Source of the DNA: Onstottus_B arcticum
Lineage (GTDB): Bacteria > Acidobacteriota > Blastocatellia > UBA7656
Direction: 5' to 3'
NCBI GenBank assembly: GCA_038040485.1
Contig: JBBPIE010000007.1
Span: 1-64,000, forward strand
Length of the DNA: 64,000 nt
The position numbers and the translations under genes are program-made. Shown here one piece after another: positions 44,308 to 52,675 of the stretch. Each line of letters starts with the position of its first letter. Positions within the stretch are counted from its first letter, which is position 1. The notes under the pieces were generated by a model. That model was not told where the DNA came from. It saw only the letters and a program-made list of their open reading frames with translations, and searched no databases.

Positions 44308-44803
44308 TCAAGGTCGCTCGACGTGCGCTTCCATTTCAGCCAAGAATTCTTCCGGGGTGACGATCTTTAGAAACCGAAATCGCTTTTGAAACCTGCGTCC
44401 CTCTTCCTTCTCCCACTTCATCAGATCGAGCAGATCGTTGTCACGGCTCACAAGGTAGTCGGCTTTCATCGCAACCGCCCAGATTGATGTAAGGCTCGTC
44501 TTTCGGATCACGCCGATATACAAAACGCTTTGGAACTTGCCGGATGAGAGTAGCGCGCTGAGTCAATCGTTCAAACAGAGCTTCTACGGCAACGTCGGTG
44601 AGTTTGCGGAGACGGGCGCGCACATCAGCCCGATTGAGAACATAACGCGCCTCGGCCAAGATCAGTTTGCTCACATAGAGTGTGATCTTTTGTTCGTCGA
44701 GCAGGTCAAGAATCCGGGCGGCCGGACCATTCTCGTTCGCTGCCGCCTGCACAAAGACCATACAGTCAACGACAACTCCGGGCGGCGCGGCGGGCTGGCT
44801 CAT
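44308..44803 (-). pseudogene. Frameshifted PIN-domain (VapC-like) toxin
   Basis: The first part reads VVVDCMVFVQAAANENGPAA, then a helix-rich middle, then RRDPKDEPYINL. The PIN fold continues in another frame as AVAMKADYLVSRDNDLLDLM and FLKIVTPEEFLAEMEAHVER. The shift lies at a CCC/GGG run near 44478, consistent with one inserted base. Repaired, the protein would be about 165 residues with the PIN acidic residues (D in VVVDCMVF, DPKDE, SRDND) all present. It overlaps its antitoxin by 4 bp at 44800-44803. Confidence 0.85.
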
Positions 44804-45081
44804 TCGTCTTCGTTCGGCCTTTCTCGATGGAAATCCTCGCGGGCTTTCTCGACCAGCGCAGCCAGCTCATCATCGGTTATCCCGCTTTCCTGAAAACCTT
44901 CGCGAACCGGTGCCAGGATCTCCCTGAACGGCTTCTGAGCCAAAATCTTTGCCTCGAGTACCATTCGGGCATAGTCTTCGGCAGTTTGGTCATTCTCTCG
45001 CGCAAGCTCTTCCAGCGCGCGCATCGTACCAACTGGCAGCCCAGTGATCTCTAAGCGTTCGGTCTCACCCTGTGAACTCAT
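44800..45081 (-). CDS. Antitoxin partner of the broken PIN toxin
   Basis: This 93-residue protein starts after GAGGTG. A CopG/MetJ-like N-terminus (RLEITGLPVGTMRALEELAR) is followed by an acidic helical C-terminal part (GITDDELAALVEKAREDFHR). It overlaps the PIN gene start by 4 bp, the normal coupled layout. The antitoxin frame is intact while the toxin is frameshifted. A longer frame reaches 45153 but lacks a ribosome site and crosses a repeat-like segment. Confidence 0.8.
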   Translation of the reverse strand: MSSQGETERLEITGLPVGTMRALEELARENDQTAEDYARMVLEAKILAQKPFREILAPVREGFQESGITDDELAALVEKAREDFHRERPNEDE

Positions 45082-45237
45082 AGTCGCACCTCGAAACAAT
45101 TGTACGGACCAGCCCGCAACAGACAGGATACCCGGCCCTGCCTTGCGGGGCAATGACCGGCTAAGCCGGTTTGCTTTCTTGTTCCTCGCTGAATCGAATG
45201 GTACTATCCACGCACATTCACAGCGAAGGAGACGAAC

Positions 45238-45807
45238 ATGAAAAGAGCGATCACTTTGCTTTCGAGCGTTGCGTTAGTTCTCGCGATGGCACCAGCGTCT
45301 TGGGCTGGCCAATCGAAGGATGGGAGCAAAACGGCTGGCGCGCCCGAGGCGGTTGTCTACGACGCGGCTTCGGCGTTCGCGTTTCTCAAAACCCTGTCCG
45401 GTGATTGGGAGCGGGGGAGCGGCGATCACGAACACGGCAGCAGCTCGCGTTCGGCGAACTTCAAAGTGACGGCGGCGGGGAGTACGGTTGTCGAAACGCT
45501 CTACGCGGGCCAGCCGAGCGAAATGGTCTCGGTCTTTCACATGGATGGGAACCAACTCCTGCTGACTCACTATTGCGCGCTCAAGAACGCGCCCATCATG
45601 AAGTTCGAGAAGACCGACAAGCCAGGCGAGATCAAGTTCGCGTTCCAAGGTGGCACCAACTTCGATCCAAAGGTCGATACTCATGTCCATCAGGGCGTGT
45701 TCCAGATCAAAGACAAAAACACAGTGGAAGCGACTTTCGTGGCGTTCGCCAACGGCAAACCCCGCCCGGAAGGCCGCGCAATTCTCAAACGCAAGGTATC
45801 GGAATAG
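45238..45807 (+). CDS. Secreted lipocalin-like/DUF1579-like protein
   Basis: This 189-residue exported protein has signal ITLLSSVALVLAMAPASWAG and GAAGGAGA before ATG. The mature part is an antiparallel beta-barrel-like set (FAFLKTLSGDWERGS, NFKVTAAGSTVVETLY, SVFHMDGNQLLLTHYC, GEIKFAFQGGTNFDP). It resembles small secreted lipocalin-like proteins of the DUF1579 type. It is probably periplasmic; the ligand is unknown. A type-B inverted repeat follows 29 bp after the stop. Confidence 0.65.
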   Translation: MKRAITLLSSVALVLAMAPASWAGQSKDGSKTAGAPEAVVYDAASAFAFLKTLSGDWERGSGDHEHGSSSRSANFKVTAAGSTVVETLYAGQPSEMVSVFHMDGNQLLLTHYCALKNAPIMKFEKTDKPGEIKFAFQGGTNFDPKVDTHVHQGVFQIKDKNTVEATFVAFANGKPRPEGRAILKRKVSE

Positions 45808-45836
45808 CCCTAGACGGCGGGATCTGAATTGCTAAC

Positions 45837-45906
45837 GACGTAGCGCAAGCTGCCAGCTTGCGGACATGGCGTCCAAACTTCGCAAGCTGGCAGCGTGCGC
45901 TACGTC
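45837..45906. repeat. Type-B inverted pair (GTAGCGCAAGCTGCCAGCTTGCG), copy 1
   Basis: Two 26-bp arms (45837-45862 and 45881-45906) with one mismatch and an 18-bp spacer. Each arm holds its own small hairpin, CAAGCTgccAGCTTG. It fills the gap between two convergent genes and ends two bases before the stop codon of the zinc-ribbon gene. Confidence 0.85.
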
Positions 45907-45908
45907 GC

Positions 45909-46541
45909 TCAACCAGACTCTCGAACGCGGGCGGGCGTGGCGGGAGACTCTGTCAGGTGATGAGTTGTTTGTTCAGTGACCGACGGCGGCGGGCTTAGTG
46001 GCTCGGCTGTAGATAGATCACCTTTCACCAACAAAACTCGATCTGGCATCTCATCAATCGACTCTCGCCGGGGAGTTTCCATCGAGTGGTCAGGTACGTA
46101 CTGCTTCGGAACGGTGAACAACAAGGCGTTCACGATAAGACCCAGACCGATCAGAAAAGCCGTCACGCCGAGCCCTGTCAAAAAGAGCACCTCGTGGTCG
46201 GATCGACTCATCAAGAAGAAGAACACGCTGGCGCCCAGACCGATGGCGCTAGTAACGATGCCTTCGCGGATGCCTCGAAGCCGTCGCTGCTGCGGGGATT
46301 CAAGGAACTTCTCGATCTGAGGAAGCACATCTTCCGCTACTTTGCTTAGATCTTTGCCGGTCTTGAGCTCTCTAATTTTGTCGGCGATGGCGTGTCCGAT
46401 CTCGTCCCGCGCCGAAACCGCGGAAGCGGTGATTGCATCCGGCTTTTCGAGAGTCACGCGAACGGCACGCAAGTCCACACCGCAAGCGCGGCAGAACTGG
46501 CTTACCTGGCGTTCTTCGGATCCGCAGCTTGGACAAAACAT
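45909..46541 (-). CDS. Zinc-ribbon membrane protein
   Basis: This 210-residue protein has an N-terminal zinc ribbon (MFCPSCGSEERQVSQFCRAC, four cysteines). A helical region with LKTGKDLSKVAEDVLPQIEK follows, then two membrane helices (IVTSAIGLGASVFFFLM, LFLTGLGVTAFLIGLGLIVN) and a long disordered serine/threonine/proline tail. The start follows GAGAGGT. Many Acidobacteriota encode such zinc-ribbon membrane proteins of unknown role. Confidence 0.75.
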   Translation of the reverse strand: MFCPSCGSEERQVSQFCRACGVDLRAVRVTLEKPDAITASAVSARDEIGHAIADKIRELKTGKDLSKVAEDVLPQIEKFLESPQQRRLRGIREGIVTSAIGLGASVFFFLMSRSDHEVLFLTGLGVTAFLIGLGLIVNALLFTVPKQYVPDHSMETPRRESIDEMPDRVLLVKGDLSTAEPLSPPPSVTEQTTHHLTESPATPARVRESG

Positions 46542-46678
46542 TCGACTACCTCTCAAAAGCATCAGCCCGACGATTCATACGAACGACCCTGACTGGCGAT
46601 TCTATCATTTCAAGATTTACCTCGCTCCCGAAACAAGCGGGACGGTCTTCGAGCTAAGATCCTCCGGGAATGGCCTGT

Positions 46679-47221
46679 TCATCCCCGCAGCTTGATGTCT
46701 TGCGTGCAGCGCCACACGCCCTGTCCATCTTTCTCCAACCGCCGGAGCGAAAAGCCGCTCCACTCATTGGCCGCCTGCTGCCGCACCTTGTCGTCGAGAA
46801 AAGGGTCGCCCTCGAAGACGATCTCAAAAATCCGCTCGCTGTAGCCTGCAGCCGTGACGACATAGTGAATGTGTGCCGGAACGCGGCTGTTCGGATATGA
46901 ACCTGGTTTGATCGTGCTGAATTCATAGCGGCCCTGCGCGTCGGTGCGCATGTAACCGCGCAGACGCGGATTGCGATTATCGTTGGCTCCGGGTGTGTAG
47001 TAGCCTTTCACATCCGTGTGGTAGACGTAGAGAGAGGCGGCCGCCAGCGGTGTGACGCCGTCCGGTCTGAAGACCCGGCCCGCCACGATCAAACGTTCCC
47101 CTGGCTCCTGTTTGGAGGCGATCGTAATCTTCGACGGCGCGTCTTTCCCCGCCGTGGTCGGAGCTTGCGGCGCCGGATTAAGCCAGGCTGTCAAGACAAG
47201 TAAAATGCTGATGCTTTTCAT
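46679..47221 (-). CDS. Exported intradiol-dioxygenase-like protein
   Basis: This 180-residue protein has a short signal (SISILLVLTAWLNPAPQAP). Its domain resembles the beta-sandwich of intradiol ring-cleavage dioxygenases: GRVFRPDGVTPLAAASLYVY, HTDVKGYY with a possible iron tyrosine, then PGSYP (Y109) and VPAHIHYVV (H117, H119). Those are the residues that bind iron in catechol and protocatechuate 3,4-dioxygenases. A secreted version of this size is common in soil bacteria, but its substrate is not established. No aromatic-degradation genes are nearby. Confidence 0.8.
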   Translation of the reverse strand: MKSISILLVLTAWLNPAPQAPTTAGKDAPSKITIASKQEPGERLIVAGRVFRPDGVTPLAAASLYVYHTDVKGYYTPGANDNRNPRLRGYMRTDAQGRYEFSTIKPGSYPNSRVPAHIHYVVTAAGYSERIFEIVFEGDPFLDDKVRQQAANEWSGFSLRRLEKDGQGVWRCTQDIKLRG

Positions 47222-47325
47222 AGAACACCTCAGTCGTATCTGAGCGCGACGATCTCGAATGGCGCAGATCGCCATCTAGCCAAATGAGATTGACCTAGCT
47301 CCAGTATTATCGGCTCGAGTGAGCC

Positions 47326-48888
47326 TTATTTAGCTGAGAGATCAAAGCAAGCCATCTGCGTTCGGTTGCGAATGAGCAATCGCCCGTCAGCGATGGCGGG
47401 ATAGTTCCAGGTTCTTCCTTCCAGCGCCGGGAACTTCGCCACTTCGGTGTGCTTGTCGGGGGTCGCCTTTACGAGCGCCAGTTCTCCCGTATCGCCGATG
47501 ATGATCAAGTGGCCGCTCGCCAGGATCAATTGTCCGTAGCCGTAGCGCCCGCCTTTCCATTTGCGTTCGCCCGTCTTCACATCGACGCAAGTGAGAATCC
47601 CCTCATCAAGCCCGTACACGTTGTCTTCGAACAAGACCGAGCTGTTGAACTTGTTCTTCATCGACGTGTTTTCCCAGACCTTGTGCGCCGTCATTCCGTC
47701 ACCGCTGCTCGTGATTTCGACGAGCGCTGCGCCCTTGCCGTAACCGGAAGAGATGAAAAACCGACCTGCGTCGATGACTATCGGCTGCGAACAGTTGATG
47801 CCCATGTCCGTGTTCCAGGGTGACTCCCACAACAAGGCTCCGTCCTCGGGCGTCAGGCCCACAACGCGGTTCGAAGTCACGACAAGGATCTGCCGTTTTC
47901 CCGCGAGCGTGACAAGCATCGGAGATACATAGGCCTGAATGTCATCGAGCGATTTCCATACTTGCGCACCCGTCATCTTGTTGTACGCGACTATCGATTT
48001 GCCGGACCTTCCTCCAGGAAGAACCACTACCTTGTCGTCCACGATCAGCGGAGCGCCGGCCATTCCCCACTGAAGATTGTCAGCGCCGGCGTCCTTCAAA
48101 ATATTCCTGGACCAGTTCACTTTTCCGGTCTTCGCGTCGAGAGAGCGAAGATCGCCTTCCGCGCCCAATGCGTACAAGCGACCCGCCTCCCAGGTAGGAG
48201 TCGCGCGCGGGCCGTCTCCGCCCATCGACTCGATGAACTCCGCCTCGGAAGCCTGCGTCCACAGCTCTCGTCCAGTTTCGACGTCGTACGCGGCCACGAT
48301 TTCCTGGCGTCTGCGTTGCTCGATCGTGAACGCCACGCCTTCGGCGACAACAAACGACGCGTAGCCGCCGCCGATGGGTTGCTTCCAGAGCAACCGCGGC
48401 CCCCCAGCGGGCCACTCAGTGCGAATAGGCGCTTCATCGTAACGGCCATCGCGGGAGGGGCCTCGGTAATTCGTCCAATAGCTGCGAGTGGATCTCGCGG
48501 CCGCGGCGACGGGCACGGACATTGGCTGACTGGCGTTCGCGTTGGAAGTCGCACCGGGAGTCGCCTGCTGGTCCGGCGTCAAAACAGCGCCTGAGGCATC
48601 TCGTTGCTGAGCGCGCTGCCGCTCAAGTTCGTCGTAGTGCGCCTCCATTCGAGGATCGGGCTTGGCGAAAAACGCGCGGCCGTCAAAGAACAACCCGCTG
48701 AAAAAAACGATGGTAAAGTAAGAAACACCGAGCGCGACTATGGCGAGCGAGCCGAAGACCTTCTTTCCCGTCTCCAGGTCTCGACGCGTCCAGAGCAAGA
48801 TCAGACCCAGCGGCGGCAACAGGATAGTTGCGATTGAGATAACCGCTGACGACCGGTACCAAGGCATTGATGTAGAAGCTGACTCCAT
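47326..48888 (-). CDS. Membrane-anchored PQQ-like beta-propeller protein
   Basis: This 520-residue protein has two N-terminal membrane helices (AVISIATILLPPLGLILLW, VFGSLAIVALGVSYFTIVFF), a disordered linker and a BamB/PQQ-like propeller. The propeller opens with the signature YWTNYRGPSRDGRYDEAP. Blade motifs include AAYDVETGRELWTQ, RSLDAKTGKVNWSR, VAYNKMTGAQVWKS and TCVDVKTGERKWKG. No residues typical of PQQ-dependent dehydrogenases (a Cys-Cys ring or catalytic Asp cluster) are evident, so it is more likely a scaffold or binding protein. It is the first of seven such genes in this part of the window. Confidence 0.85.
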   Translation of the reverse strand: MESASTSMPWYRSSAVISIATILLPPLGLILLWTRRDLETGKKVFGSLAIVALGVSYFTIVFFSGLFFDGRAFFAKPDPRMEAHYDELERQRAQQRDASGAVLTPDQQATPGATSNANASQPMSVPVAAAARSTRSYWTNYRGPSRDGRYDEAPIRTEWPAGGPRLLWKQPIGGGYASFVVAEGVAFTIEQRRRQEIVAAYDVETGRELWTQASEAEFIESMGGDGPRATPTWEAGRLYALGAEGDLRSLDAKTGKVNWSRNILKDAGADNLQWGMAGAPLIVDDKVVVLPGGRSGKSIVAYNKMTGAQVWKSLDDIQAYVSPMLVTLAGKRQILVVTSNRVVGLTPEDGALLWESPWNTDMGINCSQPIVIDAGRFFISSGYGKGAALVEITSSGDGMTAHKVWENTSMKNKFNSSVLFEDNVYGLDEGILTCVDVKTGERKWKGGRYGYGQLILASGHLIIIGDTGELALVKATPDKHTEVAKFPALEGRTWNYPAIADGRLLIRNRTQMACFDLSAK

Positions 48889-49053
48889 GACTGCTGGTTC
48901 CCTTCCCGGTTTCTCCGAGAAACCGTGCCCTGCCTCTACGGCGACGAGGCTGTTCGCCAAACCACTCGACCGAGCGACGCCTTTCTCGGAGAGGCGCTCA
49001 AGCGATCGATTCCCCGGGGGCCGATTCACGGTTCTGCATTTAAGTTAGCCAGG

Positions 49054-49554
49054 CTACTTCTTCACGAAAATGCGCTTGGCTTCATAACTTACGCCGCCTG
49101 GATTATCGAAGAAGTAGTCAACAGTCAGCGTACTTCCGTCGGCAGAAAGAGTCCACCTGCGCATGATCTTCTGCGTGACCGGCCCGTTCGGCGAGTCGGT
49201 AGTTATCTCGTCGCTTATGAGTATGCGGCGACCGTCCGGCAACCACGACGACGTGCGTTTGCCTTTCGCTCCGGGTTGGCCTCCGGCTGGGGTGAAGTCG
49301 GATTCTTTGGAGTCGAGGGTGTATGAGTCGTTGATCGTTTGCTCCCCTCGCGCGGTAACAACTTTCGAGTCGAGCTTTATCTGATCGCCGGCGTGAACGA
49401 TGTTCAGAGTCTGTTCCAAGCCCGGCGGATTGTTGAAGCTGCGGTTCTTGTCCAGGACCCAGGTGCCGCTGAAATCGGGCTTCGCAACAGCCAAAGCGAT
49501 CTGCAGGAGGCAAAGGACGGGGACTGCGCTACCGATAACCACCTTTGGTTTCAT
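49054..49554 (-). CDS. Secreted beta-rich protein of unknown function
   Basis: This 166-residue exported protein starts at MKPKVVIG after GAGGAGG. The signal is SAVPVLCLLQIALAVA. The mature protein starts PDFSGTWVLDKNRSF and continues with paired strands (LDSKVVTARGEQTINDSYTL, WTLSADGSTLTVDYFF). The FSGTWxLDxxxS opening recurs in many small exported Acidobacteriota proteins of lipocalin-like build. The function is unknown. Confidence 0.7.
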   Translation of the reverse strand: MKPKVVIGSAVPVLCLLQIALAVAKPDFSGTWVLDKNRSFNNPPGLEQTLNIVHAGDQIKLDSKVVTARGEQTINDSYTLDSKESDFTPAGGQPGAKGKRTSSWLPDGRRILISDEITTDSPNGPVTQKIMRRWTLSADGSTLTVDYFFDNPGGVSYEAKRIFVKK

Positions 49555-49578
49555 GCAGAACCTCCTCGGGGAGAGCAA

Positions 49579-49708
49579 CCACAGATGTAGTCCGTAGTCC
49601 GTAGTCCGTAGTCCGTAGTTGAACGCAGAGTCTCAGCCAGTTTGCCTACTGCTGACTACGGACTACTGACTACGGACTACTGACTCATCTGTGTTTATCT
49701 GTGGTTCA
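49579..49708. repeat. Inverted pair of GTAGTCCGTAGTC word, copy 2
   Basis: Five tandem units of GTAGTCC occupy the left arm (about 49587-49619). Their inverse GACTACGGACTACTGACTAC is at about 49653-49685. The outer arms ACCACAGATG (49579-49588) and CATCTGTGTTTATCTGTGG (about 49686-49704) bracket the whole. Confidence 0.8.
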
Positions 49709-49711
49709 AGT

Positions 49712-51070
49712 TCACTTCGTCGCACCAATGCAATAGAGATTTTGCTCGCCGCGAATGAAGATCATTCCATCCGAGATTGCCGGCGAAGCGTACACCGGCT
49801 CGGCTATGGAGTTGGTGGCAAGCACTTCGTGTTTGGGGCCGGCTTTGATCACGAACGTGTCCCCGTCTTCACTGAGCAGGAGGATCTTTCCGTCGAAGGC
49901 CACGGGCGATGCGGTAAACGTAGCCGGTATCGGAATGCGCCCGCCTTCGTAGACTATCTTTCCGCTCTTCGCTTCGAGACAGGTGATGATCCCCCGGTCC
50001 GACAACAGGTACAGGTATTCGCCGTAGAGAATCGAGGACGGCACATAACCGGTGCCTTTCTCGTATTGCCACACGATGTTCTTGCTGTCGCTGAGATCGC
50101 CCGAACCGCCGAGTGTGATTGCTATGGTCTTCTTAACGGGAAATCCGGCATAGACGAAGACCATGCCGTTTCCCGCCAGCGGTGTTGCAATGGCGTTGCT
50201 CGCATGGCCTTTCGTTCTCCACAATTCCTTGCCGGTTTTCGGGTCGTAAGAAATGATCAACTCATTGCCGCTTGTGATCATCTCGGTGCGGTGCGGACCT
50301 CGAACGATGAGCGGCGTGGACCAGCTCGCCTGGACCTTGCGCGGCGTCTTCCAAACCTCTTTTCCGGTCTTTTTGTCCAGCGCGACGATGAACGACTTTT
50401 CACCGTTGTCCTCGTCGCATTGAAGGATCACCGTGCGGTCGAACAACACGGGAGACGTGCCGGTTCCCATCCCGAAGGCAGCAATCGGACCAGGGGAAAC
50501 TTTCCAGATCAACTTGCCGCTGAAGTCGTAGCAGTACAAACCTTCGGTGCCGAAATAAGCAAAGACGTATGTCCCGTCGGTGGCCGGGGTAGGCGCCGCA
50601 TAGCTGGACTTGCGATGCCGGTCATCATAAACCGTGCCCTCATAAGCCGTCTTTTCCCACAGCATCGTTCCTGTGCCGCGGTCTACGCATAGAACCTTGA
50701 ATGCGTGCTTGCGTTCGGCGCCTATGCTGTCGGGATGCTTGTACGGCTTTCCTTCGTCCTTGTGCTCGACGGCTTTGGCGCCGGGAACCAACTCGCCTTC
50801 AACGTCAGTGGTGAGAAAGACCCTGTTGCCCCAGACAACTGGCGACGAATGCCCGCGGCCGGGGATCGGAGTTTTCCATTTGATGTTCTTGGAGCCGCTC
50901 CACTCTGATGGCGCGTTGGTCTCAGAAGAGACACCGTTACCTTCCGGGCCTCGCCACTGCGCCCAGTTGGGATCCTTTTTGAGCGCGGCCTGAGCGAGGA
51001 AAGGCGTCGATGCCGCGACGGCTATCACGACGAGAGTTGAGGTTGTGAGCAGCCTGGAAATACATCTCAT
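49712..51070 (-). CDS. Secreted PQQ-like beta-propeller protein A
   Basis: This 452-residue exported protein has signal TTSTLVVIAVAASTPFLAQA and AGGAGT before ATG. The family opening is NWAQWRGPEGNGVSSETNAP, followed by KNIKWKTPIPGRGHSSPVVW. Blade motifs include VALDKKTGKEVWKTPRK, SYDPKTGKELWRTKG and TCLEAKSGKIVYEGGR, and it ends with SDGMIFIRGEQNLYCIG. It is a close paralogue of the next gene, in tandem with a 53-bp gap. Ligand and function are unknown. Confidence 0.87.
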   Translation of the reverse strand: MRCISRLLTTSTLVVIAVAASTPFLAQAALKKDPNWAQWRGPEGNGVSSETNAPSEWSGSKNIKWKTPIPGRGHSSPVVWGNRVFLTTDVEGELVPGAKAVEHKDEGKPYKHPDSIGAERKHAFKVLCVDRGTGTMLWEKTAYEGTVYDDRHRKSSYAAPTPATDGTYVFAYFGTEGLYCYDFSGKLIWKVSPGPIAAFGMGTGTSPVLFDRTVILQCDEDNGEKSFIVALDKKTGKEVWKTPRKVQASWSTPLIVRGPHRTEMITSGNELIISYDPKTGKELWRTKGHASNAIATPLAGNGMVFVYAGFPVKKTIAITLGGSGDLSDSKNIVWQYEKGTGYVPSSILYGEYLYLLSDRGIITCLEAKSGKIVYEGGRIPIPATFTASPVAFDGKILLLSEDGDTFVIKAGPKHEVLATNSIAEPVYASPAISDGMIFIRGEQNLYCIGATK

Positions 51071-51123
51071 TGTGTAGTGACTCCTGGTTAAGAGATCAGC
51101 CCGTTATTGGTTCGTCACGATGG

Positions 51124-52503
51124 TCAGTTGTTTCGCGCTGCGTGGTTGCTGATGCAGAAGAGATTCTTCTCACCTCGAACAAACAGTTTGCCATCGGCGA
51201 TCGCAATCGAAGTCCGGCTCGGCTCGCCGATTGAGTTCGTTCCCATCACTTCGTGTTTCGGGCCGGCCTTGATAACAAACGTGTCGCCATCATCGCTCGT
51301 TAACAGTATCTTGCCATCGAAGGCTACCGGCGAGGCTCCGTAGAACTTCGTTGAAATCGGCACTCGCCCGCCTTCGTAGACCACCTCTCCCGTTTTGGCA
51401 TTCAAGCACGTGAGGATGCCCGCGTCGCTCATCAGGTACACGTAGTCGCCGTACAGTATCGGGGAAGGAACATAGGCCGTGCCTTTGTTGTAGCGCCAGA
51501 CGATCTTGTCCGTTCCATCAAGATTGCCCGAGCCTCCAAGCCGAATCGCGACGATGGCTTTGGACGGATAGCCTGATGAAAGGATCACAAGACCGTGGCC
51601 GACGACCGGCGTCGCTATCGCGTGGCTCTTGAGCCCCGTTGCCCGCCACAGTTCCTTGCCCGTCGCCGGATCATACGAGATCAGAAACTCATTGCCGCTC
51701 GTGACCAACTCCGTTCGCTCGGCCGTTTTGGCTATCACCGGCGTCGCCCAACTGGATTGCACCGGCCGGCGCACGCGCCATACTTCCTTGCCGGTCTTCT
51801 TGTCCAACGCGGTCATGAACGAATAAGTCCCGTCGAACTCCTGGTCGCACAGCAGGATCACCAGATTCTCGTAAAGAACCGGCGAAGTGCCAACGCCCAT
51901 CCCCATCGTCGCGATCCCGCCGAGCTTCTTGTTCCAGATCAACTTCCCTTCGGTGTCGTAACAATAGAGCCCTTCCGAACCGAAGTAGACATACACAAAC
52001 TTCCCGTCGGTGACCGGCGTTGGCCCCGCATAAGTCCCGCGGCGATGCCGGTAGTCGTAGACTGTACCTTCGTACGCCGTTTTCTCCCAGAGCACCTTCC
52101 CCTTGTCCCGATCGAGGCAAAACACCTTGAACGTATGAATCTTGTCCGAGCCGACCCATTCAGGATGCTTGAACTCGCGCTCGCCGATCATATGCTTGAC
52201 TGCAATGTGACCGGCGGGAGCAGCCCCGCCTTCAATCGCAGTAGTCAGAAAAACTTTCTTGTCCCAGATGATCGGCGAAGAAAAGCCGAGTCCGGGAATC
52301 GCCGTCTTCCAAAGCACGTTCTTCGTATCGCTCCATTCGGTTGGGAGGTTCTTTTCGCTCGAGATGCCCTGGCTGTCCGGCCCGCGCCACTGCGCCCAGT
52401 TCGGGCTCGAGCTGGCGGATTTTGTCTTGGCTTCGGTGGATAAAACTGAAATCGCTGAGCAAGCCAGCGATGAGTAAAGCAGAACTGTCAGAATTCGTTT
52501 CAC
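51124..52503 (-). CDS. Secreted PQQ-like beta-propeller protein B
   Basis: This 459-residue tandem paralogue of the preceding entry has a GTG start after GGGAGGC and signal ILTVLLYSSLACSAISVLS. It shares NWAQWRGPDSQGISSEKNLP, NVLWKTAIPGLGFSSPIIW, TALDKKTGKEVWRVRRPVQS and the ending ADGKLFVRGEKNLFCIS. The two copies are alike along their whole length, which implies a duplication followed by divergence. It is transcribed toward copy A. Confidence 0.87.
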   Translation of the reverse strand: MKRILTVLLYSSLACSAISVLSTEAKTKSASSSPNWAQWRGPDSQGISSEKNLPTEWSDTKNVLWKTAIPGLGFSSPIIWDKKVFLTTAIEGGAAPAGHIAVKHMIGEREFKHPEWVGSDKIHTFKVFCLDRDKGKVLWEKTAYEGTVYDYRHRRGTYAGPTPVTDGKFVYVYFGSEGLYCYDTEGKLIWNKKLGGIATMGMGVGTSPVLYENLVILLCDQEFDGTYSFMTALDKKTGKEVWRVRRPVQSSWATPVIAKTAERTELVTSGNEFLISYDPATGKELWRATGLKSHAIATPVVGHGLVILSSGYPSKAIVAIRLGGSGNLDGTDKIVWRYNKGTAYVPSPILYGDYVYLMSDAGILTCLNAKTGEVVYEGGRVPISTKFYGASPVAFDGKILLTSDDGDTFVIKAGPKHEVMGTNSIGEPSRTSIAIADGKLFVRGEKNLFCISNHAARNN

Positions 52504-52583
52504 TTAGAATTGCCTCCCTGTCTTGTGTTCCACTGGGATATTGCAAGGTACACAACTGCCTGAAGAGTGTCTTCTCTGCGCGA

Positions 52584-52658
52584 CCTCGGCGTCTTCGCGC
52601 CTCCGCGGTTAGATAGATCGCGAAAGCAACTAACCGCGGAGACGCAAAGACGCCGAGG
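52584..52658. repeat. Inverted pair of CCTCGGCGTCTTCGCGCCTCCGCGG word
   Basis: Two 28-bp arms (52584-52611 and 52631-52658) are near-perfect inverses, with a 19-bp spacer. This is the best-preserved member of the CCGCGGAGACGC word family. It lies between two PQQ-like genes on the minus strand. Confidence 0.8.
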
Positions 52659-52675
52659 TTTCCGCACACGATCTC

